A program made the translations under genes and the position numbers. A stretch of DNA of 64,000 bases, from contig NZ_JPIN01000008.1 in assembly GCF_000753735.1 (NCBI RefSeq), positions 62,001 to 126,000 on the forward strand, given 5' to 3'. The stretch is from Pseudidiomarina atlantica. Lineage in GTDB: Bacteria > Pseudomonadota > Gammaproteobacteria > Enterobacterales > Alteromonadaceae. Shown here in pieces: positions 46,348 through 56,332 of this stretch. Each line of letters opens with the position of its first letter. The stretch's first letter is position 1. The notes under the pieces are model-generated. The model had not been told where the DNA came from. It saw only the letters and a program-made list of their open reading frames with translations, and did not search any database.

Positions 46348-47052
46348 TCAGGTACTTTGACCGGCGAGGTAAAACTCGCCGGTTAAGCGCCGAAACGCGG
46401 TGCTATATCCAGCGCCCTCGTGCACGGTCAATTGCTCAGTGTTCACCTGTTGTGCGGGTTCACGCTGCCACCCTTGCACCATCAACTTAACCGGTTTACG
46501 AGCGGTCGTTTTAATCGCCAGGCTATCCACCAAATACCAGCCATTGGCCGCCATTTGCGTTGCTATACGTTGGCTGACGCTTAGCGGCAAAATCCAATAA
46601 AAGCGCCCACCAGCGCTTAGATGTGCCGCCGCGCAATGCGCCCATTCCAGTAACTCAGTGGTACCTTGGCGAGCCAACTCACGTGTGGCTGAGGCGCTTG
46701 GCAACTGCTGATTAAAATAAGGTGGATTGCATACCACTAGCTCAAACTGCGTAGCTTCACGCCAATCTTGCACATCCGCTTGACGCACTTGAATTCGGTG
46801 GGGCCATGGGCTTGCCGCGACATTCTGTTGCGCTTGCAGCACCGCCGCTGGCTCGAGTTCAAGTGCCGTCACCTGTGTCGCCGGCGCGCGCTGAGCTAAC
46901 ATTAACGCCAATAATCCACTGCCAGTACCCAAATCGAGCACATGCGAAACCCCTGTAACCGGCACATAACTCCCCAAAATAAGGCTGTCGGTGCTGACTT
47001 TCATCGCACATTGGTCATCTTTGATATAAAATTGACGGCATTGAAAGCCCAT
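46348..47052 (-). CDS. trmN6: tRNA1(Val) adenine-37 N6-methyltransferase
   Basis: Methylates N6 of adenosine 37 in tRNA1(Val), the E. coli YfiC function. The 234-residue protein has the class I SAM-binding fold with LDLGTGSGLLALMLA and the NPPYF motif used by N6-adenine methylases; the opening FQCRQFYIKDDQCAMKVSTD is typical of YfiC. It is divergent from srmB with a 44-base gap, as in E. coli. It converges on the M49 gene with one base between the stops, and a nine-base perfect hairpin (46360-46383) lies inside its 3' coding end. Confidence 0.93.
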   Translation of the reverse strand: MGFQCRQFYIKDDQCAMKVSTDSLILGSYVPVTGVSHVLDLGTGSGLLALMLAQRAPATQVTALELEPAAVLQAQQNVAASPWPHRIQVRQADVQDWREATQFELVVCNPPYFNQQLPSASATRELARQGTTELLEWAHCAAAHLSAGGRFYWILPLSVSQRIATQMAANGWYLVDSLAIKTTARKPVKLMVQGWQREPAQQVNTEQLTVHEGAGYSTAFRRLTGEFYLAGQST

Positions 47053-47096
47053 AGCGACCCCGACTCTGGCACCAACTTGTAAGTAAGGACTCCAAC

Positions 47097-48317
47097 ATGA
47101 CCCCAGATTGGGATCAACTCGAACTTGACGACGAACTCATTGATGTACTGCTCGCGGCAGAACTCAACAAGCCCGCCAAAGTGCAGCAGGCGGTCATTCC
47201 GTTAGCGTTAGCCGGTAAAGATTTACTAGTCAATTCGCCAACAGGAACGGGTAAAACACTGGCATTTTTGCTTCCGGCACTGCAACATCTGCTTGATTTT
47301 CCGCGCCATCAACCTGGCCCCGCCCGTGTACTTATTCTGGCGCCAACGCGCGAATTAGCGCAACAGATTGCCGAGCAAGCCGATGCGTTCGAAGAAACTT
47401 CCGGACTGCGCACCATTTTGGTTACCGGCGGTGTCAATTATGGCAGCCAACATGCGTTACTGGAACAGCCTCACGATATTTTAGTGGCAACTCCGGGGCG
47501 TCTCATCGATTTACTCAACGCACAGCAATACGAGCTCGAGCAAATCGAGTGGCTGATCATTGATGAAGCCGATCGTATGCTTGATATGGGCTTTGCCGAA
47601 AGTGTGAAATTGATAGCTGGTTCAGCGATGCATCTGAAACAAAGTCTTTTGTTCTCAGCGACCTTGGAAAGCAGTGGTGTGAAGAAATTTTCCGCAGCTA
47701 TTCAACGCGAGCCAGAGCAATTAGAGATCCAGCCACCGAAACGTGAAAAAGGCAAGATCGTCCAACGCTGGTATCAAGCTGACAATGCCGAGCACAAATT
47801 TAAACTGCTATGCCGATTACTGACCGAATTTACCGGTCGCCGTATCGTGTTTGTGCGCAAACGCGAAAAGGTTGATGAGTTAGCGGGTTTGCTGCGCCAG
47901 CAAGAAATTAAAACCATCACCCTGCGTGGCGATATGCCACAAGACGAGCGCCAAAAAATGATCGAGCGCATGGAGCGCTATGCTGACGCCACGCTCATTG
48001 CGACGGACGTGGCTGCTCGTGGTATTGATATTGAAGATATTGAGTTGGTCGTCAATTACGACTTACCGCGCCAAGCTGATGTCTACCAGCATCGTATCGG
48101 GCGTACGGCCCGCGCCGGTAAAACCGGTGTTGCCGCATCTTTGGTCGAAGCCCACGATGTCGAGTTGCTCGGGCGCATCGAGCGCTACCAAGCGGCAAAA
48201 CAGGGTAGCAAAATTGAACGCCGCGTTTATGCTGAGCTAAAACCGCAATTTAAGTTTCCTGATGCGCGCAAACGCACCAAGAAAAAGAAAAGTAAAAGCA
48301 AGACCAAGAAGAAGTAG
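47097..48317 (+). CDS. srmB: ATP-dependent RNA helicase SrmB
   Basis: DEAD-box helicase that helps early assembly of the large ribosomal subunit. The 406-residue protein shows motif I NSPTGTGKT, Ia PTRELAQQ, II DEAD (IIDEADRMLDMGF), III SAT, and the C-terminal motifs VFVRKREK, ATDVAARGIDIEDI and HRIGRTARAG. The tail is Lys-rich (KKKSKSKTKKK), likely RNA binding. The SrmB assignment among DEAD-box paralogues rests on the divergent trmN6 neighbour and the ELDDELIDVLL opening. It ends three bases before the converging VanZ-like gene. Confidence 0.92.
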   Translation: MTPDWDQLELDDELIDVLLAAELNKPAKVQQAVIPLALAGKDLLVNSPTGTGKTLAFLLPALQHLLDFPRHQPGPARVLILAPTRELAQQIAEQADAFEETSGLRTILVTGGVNYGSQHALLEQPHDILVATPGRLIDLLNAQQYELEQIEWLIIDEADRMLDMGFAESVKLIAGSAMHLKQSLLFSATLESSGVKKFSAAIQREPEQLEIQPPKREKGKIVQRWYQADNAEHKFKLLCRLLTEFTGRRIVFVRKREKVDELAGLLRQQEIKTITLRGDMPQDERQKMIERMERYADATLIATDVAARGIDIEDIELVVNYDLPRQADVYQHRIGRTARAGKTGVAASLVEAHDVELLGRIERYQAAKQGSKIERRVYAELKPQFKFPDARKRTKKKKSKSKTKKK

Positions 48318-48320
48318 ATG

Positions 48321-48680
48321 TTAGTTCTGGTGGCGTCGCAGCTGGCGACGGTGGCGCCACCAAGCAATTGCATAAAAACTGGCTGCGCCGGCAGCATCAG
48401 CGGCTAAATCACCCCAACTCGAACTGCGGTAAGGTAACATTTGCTGCACATACTCGATGAGCAAGCCATAACCTGTCAACAGCATCAAAGCCAGCCAAAT
48501 AGGCACTGGAAAGGCATGATAGAAGGCCCACGCCAAGACAAAAAAGGCGCCAAAGTGAATCACTTTATCAAGGTGTTGAAAACGTGGCAGCTCGCCGCTC
48601 GACACCTGGATGAGAAAAATCGTTGTTATAGCGGCAAGTAAGACTAAAAAGAATAACCTTGCCCAATTCTTCGACGTCAT
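48321..48680 (-). CDS. VanZ-like family small membrane protein
   Basis: A 119-residue protein with four hydrophobic segments and the VanZ-family pattern DKVIHFGAFFVLAWAFYHAF, then a YGLLIEYVQQMLPYRSSSWGDLAADAAGA segment with the conserved Glu, Arg/Ser and Asp. Function of these small members is unknown; the name derives from a teicoplanin-resistance protein and does not imply resistance here. The start ATG overlaps the thiI stop (ATGA), so it is translationally coupled to thiI. Downstream it nearly abuts srmB. Confidence 0.85.
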   Translation of the reverse strand: MTSKNWARLFFLVLLAAITTIFLIQVSSGELPRFQHLDKVIHFGAFFVLAWAFYHAFPVPIWLALMLLTGYGLLIEYVQQMLPYRSSSWGDLAADAAGAASFYAIAWWRHRRQLRRHQN

Positions 48681-50200
48681 GCTGAATCCTTACTCGTTAC
48701 TGCATCAACCTTTTTTACCGGTTGATAAACGCCAACGTTGCTGTGCCCTTGCTCGTGTAAATACAGCGCCTGTAATTTACTCATGACGCCCTTATCGCAG
48801 TAAAGTAGATAGTGCTTGTCTTGATCAAGTTCCGTAAATTGACGCGCCAATTTGAAAAACGGAATATGTAGCACAGTATGCCCTGTGGCTAAGCGTAACG
48901 GCTTTGCCTCTTGCTCTTCACTACTGCGAATATCAATTAAAATTTCGTCTTCTTGCGCGGCATCGACAGTACTCACTGGATGCACTTGTTGGTCAGTGGC
49001 TGCACCAATGGCTGCCACCTCTTCGACATTTGCCGCCAATACCACTCGCATTGGTAACTCGGGGTCAAGCTTGGCTTCTGCCGCTAACACTTCATCGCGC
49101 GGTGCTTTTACATTCGGCTTCACCGAAATTACGCCGCAGTATTCTGGCATACTGCGAGCGATATCGGCAGTCCCAATTTGTTGCGCAAGATTAATAATTT
49201 CTTGCTTATCCATGGTAATCAACGGACGCAGCACCAATGCTTCGGTTGCCTCATCAATGAGACGTAAGTTGCTCAAGGTCTGACTGGAGACTTGGCCTAG
49301 CGCCTCACCCGTTACCAACGCCTCAACATTTAGTCGCTCGGCCACAATCTGCGCAGCACGTAACATCTGACGTTTAAGCACAACACCCATCAAGCCATTG
49401 TCGACATGGGTGAGAATTTCTTCGACAACCGGCGCAAAATCAATACTGACAAACTTTAACGGGTGTGAACTAGCAAAGGTTTCCCACAAATAATAGGCCG
49501 TTTGTCGTACCCCTGTTTCATGCCGATCGCCACCTAAATTGAAGAAACAGAAATGAGTCCGTGCGCCACGACGCAACAATTGAAAGCTGGCGACACTCGA
49601 ATCGAAACCACCAGATAACAAACTGACCACGGTTTCCTGGGTAGGTAATGGAAAGCCACCTAGCCCTGCTTGTTTGTCGCCATAGATGCGCACGATATCG
49701 TTATCGACTTCAATTCGCACCTCTACATCGGGCTGTTTCAGCTGTACGCGGCTCGTACCAACCTGCTGCAAAATACCACCACCAATAAAGCGTTCGAGAT
49801 CTTGCGAACGAAAGCCATGTTGCCCTTTGCGTTTGACCCGAACCGCAAAACTTTGCCCTCGTAAACGCTGCGCCCATAGCTCAAGCACCCTGTTTAAAAT
49901 GGGGGCGAAATCAGCTTGCTGGCAATCGTTGAGTAACAATTCATGGGAGCGACTGAACCAAGCGATCCCCGGAATTCTTTGTAATTCAGTGCTGATTTGC
50001 TCAGCAACTCCGGCGTCAGTCGCATCAGTGCTGACTTCAATTCGGTCCCAACACCATTGTACTTTTAGCGAACTGGCGTCCCCTACGTCTACCCGTTGCA
50101 GTACTTTTTTCAGGTTATTTACCAGAACCTTACCGTAACGCTTGCGCACCCCTTTACTTTTGATGGTGATCTCAGCGTGTAATCGAATCACAAATTTCAT
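48677..50200 (-). CDS. thiI: tRNA 4-thiouridine synthetase ThiI
   Basis: Makes 4-thiouridine at position 8 of tRNA and supplies sulphur for the thiamine thiazole. The 507-residue protein has the N-terminal ferredoxin-like and THUMP domains (to about 165), the ATP-binding PP-loop SLLSGGFDSS, and a C-terminal rhodanese domain with the sulphur-carrying Cys in LLYCDKGVMS. Presence of the rhodanese domain indicates the E. coli-type enzyme. The gene is divergent from xseB, the same neighbourhood as E. coli thiI-xseB-ispA-dxs. VanZ-like gene overlaps its stop. Confidence 0.96.
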   Translation of the reverse strand: MKFVIRLHAEITIKSKGVRKRYGKVLVNNLKKVLQRVDVGDASSLKVQWCWDRIEVSTDATDAGVAEQISTELQRIPGIAWFSRSHELLLNDCQQADFAPILNRVLELWAQRLRGQSFAVRVKRKGQHGFRSQDLERFIGGGILQQVGTSRVQLKQPDVEVRIEVDNDIVRIYGDKQAGLGGFPLPTQETVVSLLSGGFDSSVASFQLLRRGARTHFCFFNLGGDRHETGVRQTAYYLWETFASSHPLKFVSIDFAPVVEEILTHVDNGLMGVVLKRQMLRAAQIVAERLNVEALVTGEALGQVSSQTLSNLRLIDEATEALVLRPLITMDKQEIINLAQQIGTADIARSMPEYCGVISVKPNVKAPRDEVLAAEAKLDPELPMRVVLAANVEEVAAIGAATDQQVHPVSTVDAAQEDEILIDIRSSEEQEAKPLRLATGHTVLHIPFFKLARQFTELDQDKHYLLYCDKGVMSKLQALYLHEQGHSNVGVYQPVKKVDAVTSKDSA

Positions 50201-50305
50201 GTAGTAACTTACTTTTTAACGCGTAAAAACGCGCTAGTATAACCGATTTGACGGTGTTGCGGAATCAAGGTAACTTGTGCCCGTCCATGATAAACAGGTA
50301 GCCTT

Positions 50306-50554
50306 ATGAGCGACGTATCTCTCGAACAAGCCATTCAAGATTTAGAGCGTATTGTGGTCGAATTAGAACAAGGTGATTTGCCGCTTGAGCAAGCGCTGGA
50401 AAAATTCGAAACCGCAGTCAAATTATCCCGTGTTAGTCAACAAAAACTGCAACAAGCTGAACAGAAGGTAAGCCAGTTGTTACAACAACAAGACGGCGAG
50501 ACCCTAGCGCCATTTGCTGCTGAAGCTGACAACAACCAAGCGAGCGACGCGTGA
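50306..50554 (+). CDS. xseB: exodeoxyribonuclease VII small subunit
   Basis: The 82-residue helical small subunit of ExoVII, partner of XseA (27649-28977). The two-helix sequence LEQAIQDLERIVVELEQGDLPLEQAL followed by FETAVKLSRVSQQKLQQAEQKV is the family signature. An acidic and Ala-rich tail follows. Its TGA stop overlaps the GTG start of ispA by four bases, so translation is coupled. It heads the xseB-ispA-dxs operon. Confidence 0.95.
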   Translation: MSDVSLEQAIQDLERIVVELEQGDLPLEQALEKFETAVKLSRVSQQKLQQAEQKVSQLLQQQDGETLAPFAAEADNNQASDA

Positions 50555-51438
50555 GCCTAAAGCAGTTGCTTGAGAGTTATCGGCAGGACATCAATCAAGT
50601 GCTCGAGCAACAGCTTGAGCAACGTGTCAGTGCTGCTGTTCAGCTGCAGGCCGCTATGCGCTATGCGTTGGTGCTAGGCGGCAAACGCGTGCGACCTTTT
50701 TTGTCGCACAGCGTCGGTGAAATATGTGGCGCCGACCGTGCGACATTAGATGTCGCAGCAGCTGCGGTTGAATGCATTCACGCTTATTCGCTGATCCATG
50801 ACGATTTACCCGCGATGGATGATGACGACTTACGCCGAGGGCAACCTACTTGCCATCGCGCGTTTGACGAAGCAACCGCGATTTTGGCTGGCGATGCGTT
50901 GCAAACCCTCGCCTTTGAGTTGCTCAGCGAACAATCACTTGCGGTGCCTAGTGAACGCCAATTAAAAATGCTGGCGGTACTCAGTCGGGCCAGTGGCAGC
51001 CGTGGCATGTGTGGTGGCCAGGCGCTCGATTTGGCCGCGACCAATCAGCAGTTGAGCGAACCGCAGCTAGAACAGGTTCATAACCTAAAAACCGGTGCCT
51101 TGATTACCGCAGCAGTGCAGCTGGGCGTGCTCGCTGGCAGTGAAGAAGCACAAGCTTACTACGCTGATTTCACCGCTTTCGCCACCTTGCTTGGGCTCGC
51201 CTTTCAAGTTCAAGACGATATTTTAGATGTCGTGAGTTCGACAGAAACACTCGGAAAAACAAACGGTAAGGATGAGGCCGCCAACAAAAGTACCTACGTT
51301 ACCTTGTTAGGTCTGGAGGCTGCGCAAGTAAAGCTTCAGCAATTGCATCAGAAAGCGCTTCAAGCGTTGCAGAGAATCCCCTACAATACAACGATACTAG
51401 AGCAATTTGCAGAACAGTTGTTGAAACGGGATCATTAA
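50551..51438 (+). CDS. ispA: farnesyl diphosphate synthase
   Basis: Condenses isopentenyl and dimethylallyl/geranyl diphosphates to farnesyl diphosphate for undecaprenyl, quinone and haem side chains. The start is GTG 50551, inside the end of xseB. The 295-residue protein has the first aspartate-rich motif [14 protein letters not shown] and the second QDDILD, plus GGKRVRPFL near the N-terminus, as in prenyl synthases of the IspA type. dxs follows after four bases; the operon thus joins the first and a late step of isoprenoid synthesis. Confidence 0.96.
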   Translation: MSLKQLLESYRQDINQVLEQQLEQRVSAAVQLQAAMRYALVLGGKRVRPFLSHSVGEICGADRATLDVAAAAVECIHAYSLIHDDLPAMDDDDLRRGQPTCHRAFDEATAILAGDALQTLAFELLSEQSLAVPSERQLKMLAVLSRASGSRGMCGGQALDLAATNQQLSEPQLEQVHNLKTGALITAAVQLGVLAGSEEAQAYYADFTAFATLLGLAFQVQDDILDVVSSTETLGKTNGKDEAANKSTYVTLLGLEAAQVKLQQLHQKALQALQRIPYNTTILEQFAEQLLKRDH

Positions 51439-51442
51439 GCGC

Positions 51443-53326
51443 ATGACATCACCTTCTGGTTCAACGCACGGGCAGTATCCGTTGCTAGACACCATCGACA
51501 ATCCGGCCGACCTTCGCATCTTAAACGAGCGCCAACTACCGCAGTTGTGCGCCGAGGTGCGCGAATTCCTATTGAATTCAGTGAGCCAAAGTAGTGGGCA
51601 TTTGGCCTCTGGTTTGGGCACGGTTGAGCTGACCGTAGCGCTGCATTACGTTTATGCTACTCCCCATGACCAACTGGTTTGGGATGTTGGTCACCAAGCA
51701 TACCCACATAAAATTCTTACCGGTCGCAAACAACAACTACATACGATTCGCCAGAAGGATGGTTTGCATCCGTTTCCATGGCGCCCAGAAAGCGAATATG
51801 ACACCCTAAGTGTCGGCCACTCGAGCACGTCGATTAGTGCCGCTTTAGGCATGGCGATTGCAGCTGAGCGCGAGCGCACTGAGCAAAAAGTTGTGGCTAT
51901 CATTGGTGATGGCGCATTGACTGCCGGTATGGCGTTTGAGGCGATGAACCACGCGGGTGACATCAAACCCAACATGTTGGTGATCTTAAACGATAACGAC
52001 ATGTCGATTTCCGAGAACGTCGGTGCTTTGAACAACCATTTGGCACGCGTACTCTCGGGCCGCTTTTATACCTCGATTCGCGAAGGTGGCAAGAAGCTTT
52101 TGCAAGGCATGCCGGGCATCCAACACCTCGCCAGTCGTGCCGAAGAACACATGAAAGGCATGGTCGCCCCTGGTACTATTTTCGAAGAACTTGGGTTTAA
52201 CTATATTGGTCCTATTGACGGCCACGACGTCAACCTGCTGGTGAGCACTTTGCGTAATATGCGCACTATGAAAGGACCACAATTCTTACATGTAGTGACC
52301 CGCAAAGGAAAAGGCTACGCCCCCGCCGAAAACGACCCTATTGGCTATCACGGGGTTCCTAAATTCGACCCTGCGATCACTTCGTTGCCGAGTAAAAAGC
52401 CAAAAACACCGTCTTACTCGAAGGTGTTTGGTGATTGGCTATGTGAAATGGCTGAGCGAGACCCCAAATTAATGGCGGTCACGCCAGCGATGCGTGAAGG
52501 CTCTGGCATGGTAGAGTTTTCCCAGCGCTACCCACAGCAGTACTTTGATGTTGCCATTGCCGAGCAACATGCGGTTACTTTTGGTGCGGGTCTTGCCATC
52601 GGTGGCTATCATCCGGTGGTGGCGATTTACTCGACTTTCCTTCAGCGCGGCTACGATCAACTCATTCATGACGTAGCGTTACAGAATCTGCCAGTATTAT
52701 TCGCTATTGACCGCGCTGGTATTGTCGGGGCCGACGGCCCAACGCATCAAGGTGCGTTTGATTTATCTTACTTACGTTGTATTCCGAACCTCGTGGTGAT
52801 GGCGCCAAGTGATGAAAACGAGTGTCGGAATATGCTCTATACCGGTCACTTGTTGTCACAACCTGCAGCTGTGCGCTATCCGCGTGGCAATGGCGTAGGT
52901 GTTGCTATTGATGCGCAATTACAACAGTTGGAAATCGGTAAAGGCCGAGTGATGCGCGACGGTAGCCGCAAGGTCGCGATTCTAAGTTTTGGCACCGCGT
53001 TACACGATGTGATGCCATGTGCTGAAGCCCTCGATGCCACAGTTGCCGACATGCGTTTTGTAAAACCATTGGATACCGACCTCATCGCTGCATTGGCGCG
53101 TGATCATGAACTCTTGGTAACCGTTGAAGATAACGTGGTCGGTGGTGGTGCCGGCAGTGCGGTGTTGGAACAATTGCAAGAGCAGCAACTATTAGTACCT
53201 GTGCTTTGCTTAGGACTACCGGACAGCTTTATCAAGCATGGCAGTCAAGAAGAGATCCGCAGCGAGCTGAAGCTTGATGCGGCAGGCTTAGAGGAACGCA
53301 TTCGCGAGCGCATGGCCCGCATGTAA
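51443..53326 (+). CDS. dxs: 1-deoxy-D-xylulose-5-phosphate synthase
   Basis: First enzyme of the non-mevalonate isoprenoid pathway, joining pyruvate and glyceraldehyde 3-phosphate with thiamine diphosphate. The 627-residue protein shows the [23 protein letters not shown]-type start, the thiamine diphosphate motif [15 protein letters not shown] with its NDNDMSIS end, the [21 protein letters not shown] segment, and the transketolase-like C-terminus. The last 39 bases overlap the 3' end of the converging pgpA gene. Confidence 0.97.
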   Translation: MTSPSGSTHGQYPLLDTIDNPADLRILNERQLPQLCAEVREFLLNSVSQSSGHLASGLGTVELTVALHYVYATPHDQLVWDVGHQAYPHKILTGRKQQLHTIRQKDGLHPFPWRPESEYDTLSVGHSSTSISAALGMAIAAERERTEQKVVAIIGDGALTAGMAFEAMNHAGDIKPNMLVILNDNDMSISENVGALNNHLARVLSGRFYTSIREGGKKLLQGMPGIQHLASRAEEHMKGMVAPGTIFEELGFNYIGPIDGHDVNLLVSTLRNMRTMKGPQFLHVVTRKGKGYAPAENDPIGYHGVPKFDPAITSLPSKKPKTPSYSKVFGDWLCEMAERDPKLMAVTPAMREGSGMVEFSQRYPQQYFDVAIAEQHAVTFGAGLAIGGYHPVVAIYSTFLQRGYDQLIHDVALQNLPVLFAIDRAGIVGADGPTHQGAFDLSYLRCIPNLVVMAPSDENECRNMLYTGHLLSQPAAVRYPRGNGVGVAIDAQLQQLEIGKGRVMRDGSRKVAILSFGTALHDVMPCAEALDATVADMRFVKPLDTDLIAALARDHELLVTVEDNVVGGGAGSAVLEQLQEQQLLVPVLCLGLPDSFIKHGSQEEIRSELKLDAAGLEERIRERMARM

Positions 53327-53788
53327 TACCAGTGCGCTGGCGACCCCGGCAAGTAGGTCGTCAGCCATTATCCCCAGACCACCATGCAAGTTTTTATCAC
53401 ACCAGCCAATAATACTTGGCTTCATAATGTCGAAGTAGCGAAACAGCACGAACGCAGCGATTAGATTAAACCAAGTCGGCGGTAACCATGCCATTGCCAG
53501 CAAATAGCCGGCAATCTCGTCCCAAACAATCGCAGGATGATCGTGTACGCCCAGCCGATCGGCGGTCATTTGACACAACCAAATACCTACTAAACCAGCC
53601 GCGAGTGCCACCAGCACATAAACGTGCGCACCCAGTAGTTGTAGCAATAAGCATAAAGGCACGGCAACAAGGGTGCCGAAAGTACCTGGTGCTTTTGGTG
53701 CAAGACCACTGCCAAAACCCAGCGACAATAAGTGAATTGGATTTTTCAGTAGCGTGGGGCTGACTTTAGGCGGTGCGGAAGTGTTCAT
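53288..53788 (-). CDS. pgpA: phosphatidylglycerophosphatase A
   Basis: Dephosphorylates phosphatidylglycerophosphate to phosphatidylglycerol in the inner membrane. I start at ATG 53788 ([14 protein letters not shown]), which overlaps the end of thiL by 23 bases; the longer frame to 53857 would overlap more and adds no family sequence. The 166-residue product has the [17 protein letters not shown] motif, four hydrophobic segments and the [13 protein letters not shown] segment with acidic residues needed for activity. It is the last gene of ribH-nusB-thiL-pgpA, the E. coli order. Confidence 0.92.
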   Translation of the reverse strand: MNTSAPPKVSPTLLKNPIHLLSLGFGSGLAPKAPGTFGTLVAVPLCLLLQLLGAHVYVLVALAAGLVGIWLCQMTADRLGVHDHPAIVWDEIAGYLLAMAWLPPTWFNLIAAFVLFRYFDIMKPSIIGWCDKNLHGGLGIMADDLLAGVASALVLHAGHALANAFL

Positions 53789-54749
53789 AGCCGTGTTGCT
53801 CGAGTTGCCCCTGCCACCGTTCACCATCGTGCTCGAGTCGTATTTTGTGTGGCTCATTGGTCAGTCGACCGATACAGGTCGGTTTCGCGGGATGACGTGA
53901 CATTAAAGTATCAAAAACGCCACGTTTACTTTCTGGCACGGTAAAACAAAGTTCATAATCGTCGCCACTGGTGAGGGCGAACTGAATGGCCTGCTCTTCG
54001 TTCACCGACTCGGTCAATGCCATGCTGAGTGGTAATTCATCGACTGCAAGACGAGCCCCAACATTCGATGCCTTTAAGATATGGCGTAAATCGGCCAGTA
54101 AACCATCAGACACGTCAATAGCGCTCGAGGCAATATCTCGTAAGCTTTGGCCTATCGCGACCCGCGGCGTCGGAAAATACAACCGCTCTAGCACGCGGCG
54201 ATAATGCGCATCGCTTATTTGTACCCGCTGCTGTTGAGCAGCCAGTGCCAGACCGGCATCGCCAAGAGTTCCAGTCACGTAAATCCAATCACCTGGTTTT
54301 GCTTGATCACGGCGTAACGCGTGATCAGCAGGAACAAAGCCATGCGCTGTTACGGTTACACTTAAGGGCCCTTTAGTCGTATCACCGCCAATCAACTGAC
54401 AGTCATAATACTCGCAAATTTCACGTAGGCCGTGGCTAAAGCCATTCAGCCATTCTTCGTCGACCTTGGGCAGCGTCAGTGCGAGCGACAGCCATGCAGG
54501 CTCTGCCCCCATTGCGGCAAGATCACTTAAATTGACTGCGGCAATTTTATGACCAATTGCGCGGGCTGGTGTTTGCTGGTCAAAGTGCACATCAGCGACC
54601 ATGGTATCGGTCGCTATCACTAGTTGTGAGTTTTCTGCGGGCGTGAGAATAGCAGCGTCATCTCCGATGCCCAGCACCACGTCATCGCGGCTTGGCCAAC
54701 GATGGGTGAAATAATTGGCAATCAGATCAAATTCGCCGCTATCACTCAT
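53766..54749 (-). CDS. thiL: thiamine-monophosphate kinase
   Basis: Phosphorylates thiamine monophosphate to the active diphosphate, using ATP. The 327-residue protein begins GEFDLIANYFT and has the metal/ATP-binding GIGDDAAIL, the VNLSDLAAMGAEP segment, GGDTTKGPLSVTVTAHG and AIDVSDGLLADL, all typical of the PurM-like ThiL fold. Its product is the cofactor of Dxs encoded next to it. It overlaps pgpA downstream and follows nusB by eight bases. Confidence 0.96.
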   Translation of the reverse strand: MSDSGEFDLIANYFTHRWPSRDDVVLGIGDDAAILTPAENSQLVIATDTMVADVHFDQQTPARAIGHKIAAVNLSDLAAMGAEPAWLSLALTLPKVDEEWLNGFSHGLREICEYYDCQLIGGDTTKGPLSVTVTAHGFVPADHALRRDQAKPGDWIYVTGTLGDAGLALAAQQQRVQISDAHYRRVLERLYFPTPRVAIGQSLRDIASSAIDVSDGLLADLRHILKASNVGARLAVDELPLSMALTESVNEEQAIQFALTSGDDYELCFTVPESKRGVFDTLMSRHPAKPTCIGRLTNEPHKIRLEHDGERWQGQLEQHGYEHFRTA

Positions 54750-54757
54750 AGAAGTTT

Positions 54758-55177
54758 TTAAGCTCGGGCTGGACGTAAGCTATCAATAGCTTTATCGAGC
54801 ACACCATTAACAAATCGGTGGCTTTCATCGGCACCGAACGACTTGGCTAACTCAATCGCTTCATTAATTGCTACTTTATAAGGTACGTCGAGACGATCGC
54901 GTAATTCGTAGGCCGCCAAGCGTAACACCGCACGTTCGACTTGGTCGAGTTCGGCCATCGGACGATCGACAAACGGCGACAATGCGTCATCAAGATTTTT
55001 AGCTTGCCCAGCAACGCCGCGCACAAGCGCCATGAAATACTCGGCATCAAATTTGCTGGTGTCATTGTCGGTCAAAAACTGAGCTTCGATATCGCTCATG
55101 CTGTTTTCGCTCAGTTGCCACGAGTAGATGGCTTGAACTGCTAACTTCCGCGCTTTTCGGCGTGCAGCTGGTTTCAT
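54758..55177 (-). CDS. nusB: transcription antitermination factor NusB
   Basis: Binds boxA RNA with S10 (NusE) and supports antitermination of rRNA operons. The 139-residue all-helical protein begins [21 protein letters not shown], with [11 protein letters not shown] and the C-terminal [29 protein letters not shown] motif of NusB. It lies between ribH and thiL, 15 bases after ribH, as in E. coli. Confidence 0.97.
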   Translation of the reverse strand: MKPAARRKARKLAVQAIYSWQLSENSMSDIEAQFLTDNDTSKFDAEYFMALVRGVAGQAKNLDDALSPFVDRPMAELDQVERAVLRLAAYELRDRLDVPYKVAINEAIELAKSFGADESHRFVNGVLDKAIDSLRPARA

Positions 55178-55192
55178 TACGTTTACTTCCTC

Positions 55193-55657
55193 TTAAAGCT
55201 GCTCAAGTACATTGACCATTTCCAAAGCGCTTAAAGCTGCTTCTGCACCTTTATTGCCAGCTTTGGTACCACTGCGCTCAATTGCTTGTTCAATAGTGTC
55301 GGTGGTCAGTACACCGTTGGCGACTGGCACTTCAAATTCGTGCATCACACGGCTCAAACCGCTGTTGCATTCACCTGCGACAAAGTCAAAATGTGGCGTA
55401 CCGCCACGAATCACTGCGCCTACCGCGATAATGGCATCAAAGTCGCCAGATTTGGCTAATTTACGCACTGCCAACGGCATTTCATAAGCCCCAGGCACAC
55501 GTACAACGGTAATGTCGTCAGCACTGACTTGACCGTAATGTTTTAGCGCATTAACCGCGCCGTCCAACAAGCTATCCACCACAAAGTGGTTAAACCGCGA
55601 AACGACAATGGCAAACTTTTTGCCAGGAGCAGCAATGCCAGCTTCAATTAGGTTCAT
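55193..55657 (-). CDS. ribH: 6,7-dimethyl-8-ribityllumazine synthase
   Basis: Penultimate step of riboflavin synthesis. I start at ATG 55657 ([14 protein letters not shown]), the family's usual beginning; an upstream extension to 55711 has no family residues. The 154-residue protein shows [54 protein letters not shown] with the catalytic His, and [16 protein letters not shown]. It is the first gene of the ribH-nusB-thiL-pgpA cluster; no FMN riboswitch is visible in the short upstream gap. Confidence 0.97.
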   Translation of the reverse strand: MNLIEAGIAAPGKKFAIVVSRFNHFVVDSLLDGAVNALKHYGQVSADDITVVRVPGAYEMPLAVRKLAKSGDFDAIIAVGAVIRGGTPHFDFVAGECNSGLSRVMHEFEVPVANGVLTTDTIEQAIERSGTKAGNKGAEAALSALEMVNVLEQL

Positions 55658-55707
55658 GGTTGTATCCTTATCAAGAAATCGGCGCGATAATAGCACAAAT
55701 TTTGCAA

Positions 55708-56313
55708 TCAAGCATGCTGCGGATTTTTACCGACCGCGTGCGCAACTGCCTGCTTGACACGCTGCAACTCAGCATCAATATCGCCGGTGATCATCATCGC
55801 AGGGCAGATATCGATCACTTTGCGGGAAAAGTCCATTGCCACCGGTACGACTGGGATTTGCGCAGCTTTGGCCATATGCAAGAAGCCTTTCTTCCATTCC
55901 GTCACGCGAGTACGCGTACCTTCCGGCGCCAGCGCAAGAATGAGTTCATGGCGCTGTTGAAACTGTTCCACCATCTGTCCGACCACACCTTGCGCCGCGC
56001 GCCGATCAACCGGAATACCGCCAAGCCAGCGCAACAACTGATTGACAGGAAAACGAAAAATGGTGTGTTTACCTAAATAAGAGAGCTTTAAGCCAAGTGC
56101 TAGCATCACAAACACTCCGACAAAAAAGTCCCAATTCGAAGTATGGGGTGCGACTGGAATAATGGCTTGCCGCGTATCCGGCAACTGACCTTCAACTTTC
56201 CAACCGCCCAGTAAACGCATGCCGACGCGACCTACCCACCGACTGAAACGATTACCTCGAGTCGGTAATGGTGCACGCAGGTGCTCTGGGATAACCGATG
56301 GCTGCTTGGTCAC
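55708..56313 (-). CDS. 1-acylglycerol-3-phosphate acyltransferase-like protein
   Basis: A 201-residue PlsC-family membrane-associated acyltransferase. The catalytic His/Asp motif is APHTSNWDF (about 52-60), the second conserved block is [19 protein letters not shown], and the third [10 protein letters not shown] provides the glycerol-phosphate binding site. One hydrophobic segment lies between them. It is a short member of the family, closer to proteins of unassigned acyl acceptor than to E. coli PlsC. The exact substrate cannot be stated. It precedes ribH on the same strand. Confidence 0.88.
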   Translation of the reverse strand: MTKQPSVIPEHLRAPLPTRGNRFSRWVGRVGMRLLGGWKVEGQLPDTRQAIIPVAPHTSNWDFFVGVFVMLALGLKLSYLGKHTIFRFPVNQLLRWLGGIPVDRRAAQGVVGQMVEQFQQRHELILALAPEGTRTRVTEWKKGFLHMAKAAQIPVVPVAMDFSRKVIDICPAMMITGDIDAELQRVKQAVAHAVGKNPQHA

Positions 56314-56332
56314 AGGCGTTATCTCGTTAATA

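Noticed and set aside
46360-46383. Rho-independent terminator between the M49 gene and trmN6
   Set aside because: ACCGGCGAG/CTCGCCGGT is a perfect nine-base stem but lacks a T-run on either strand and lies within the trmN6 coding end; kept only as a hairpin note.
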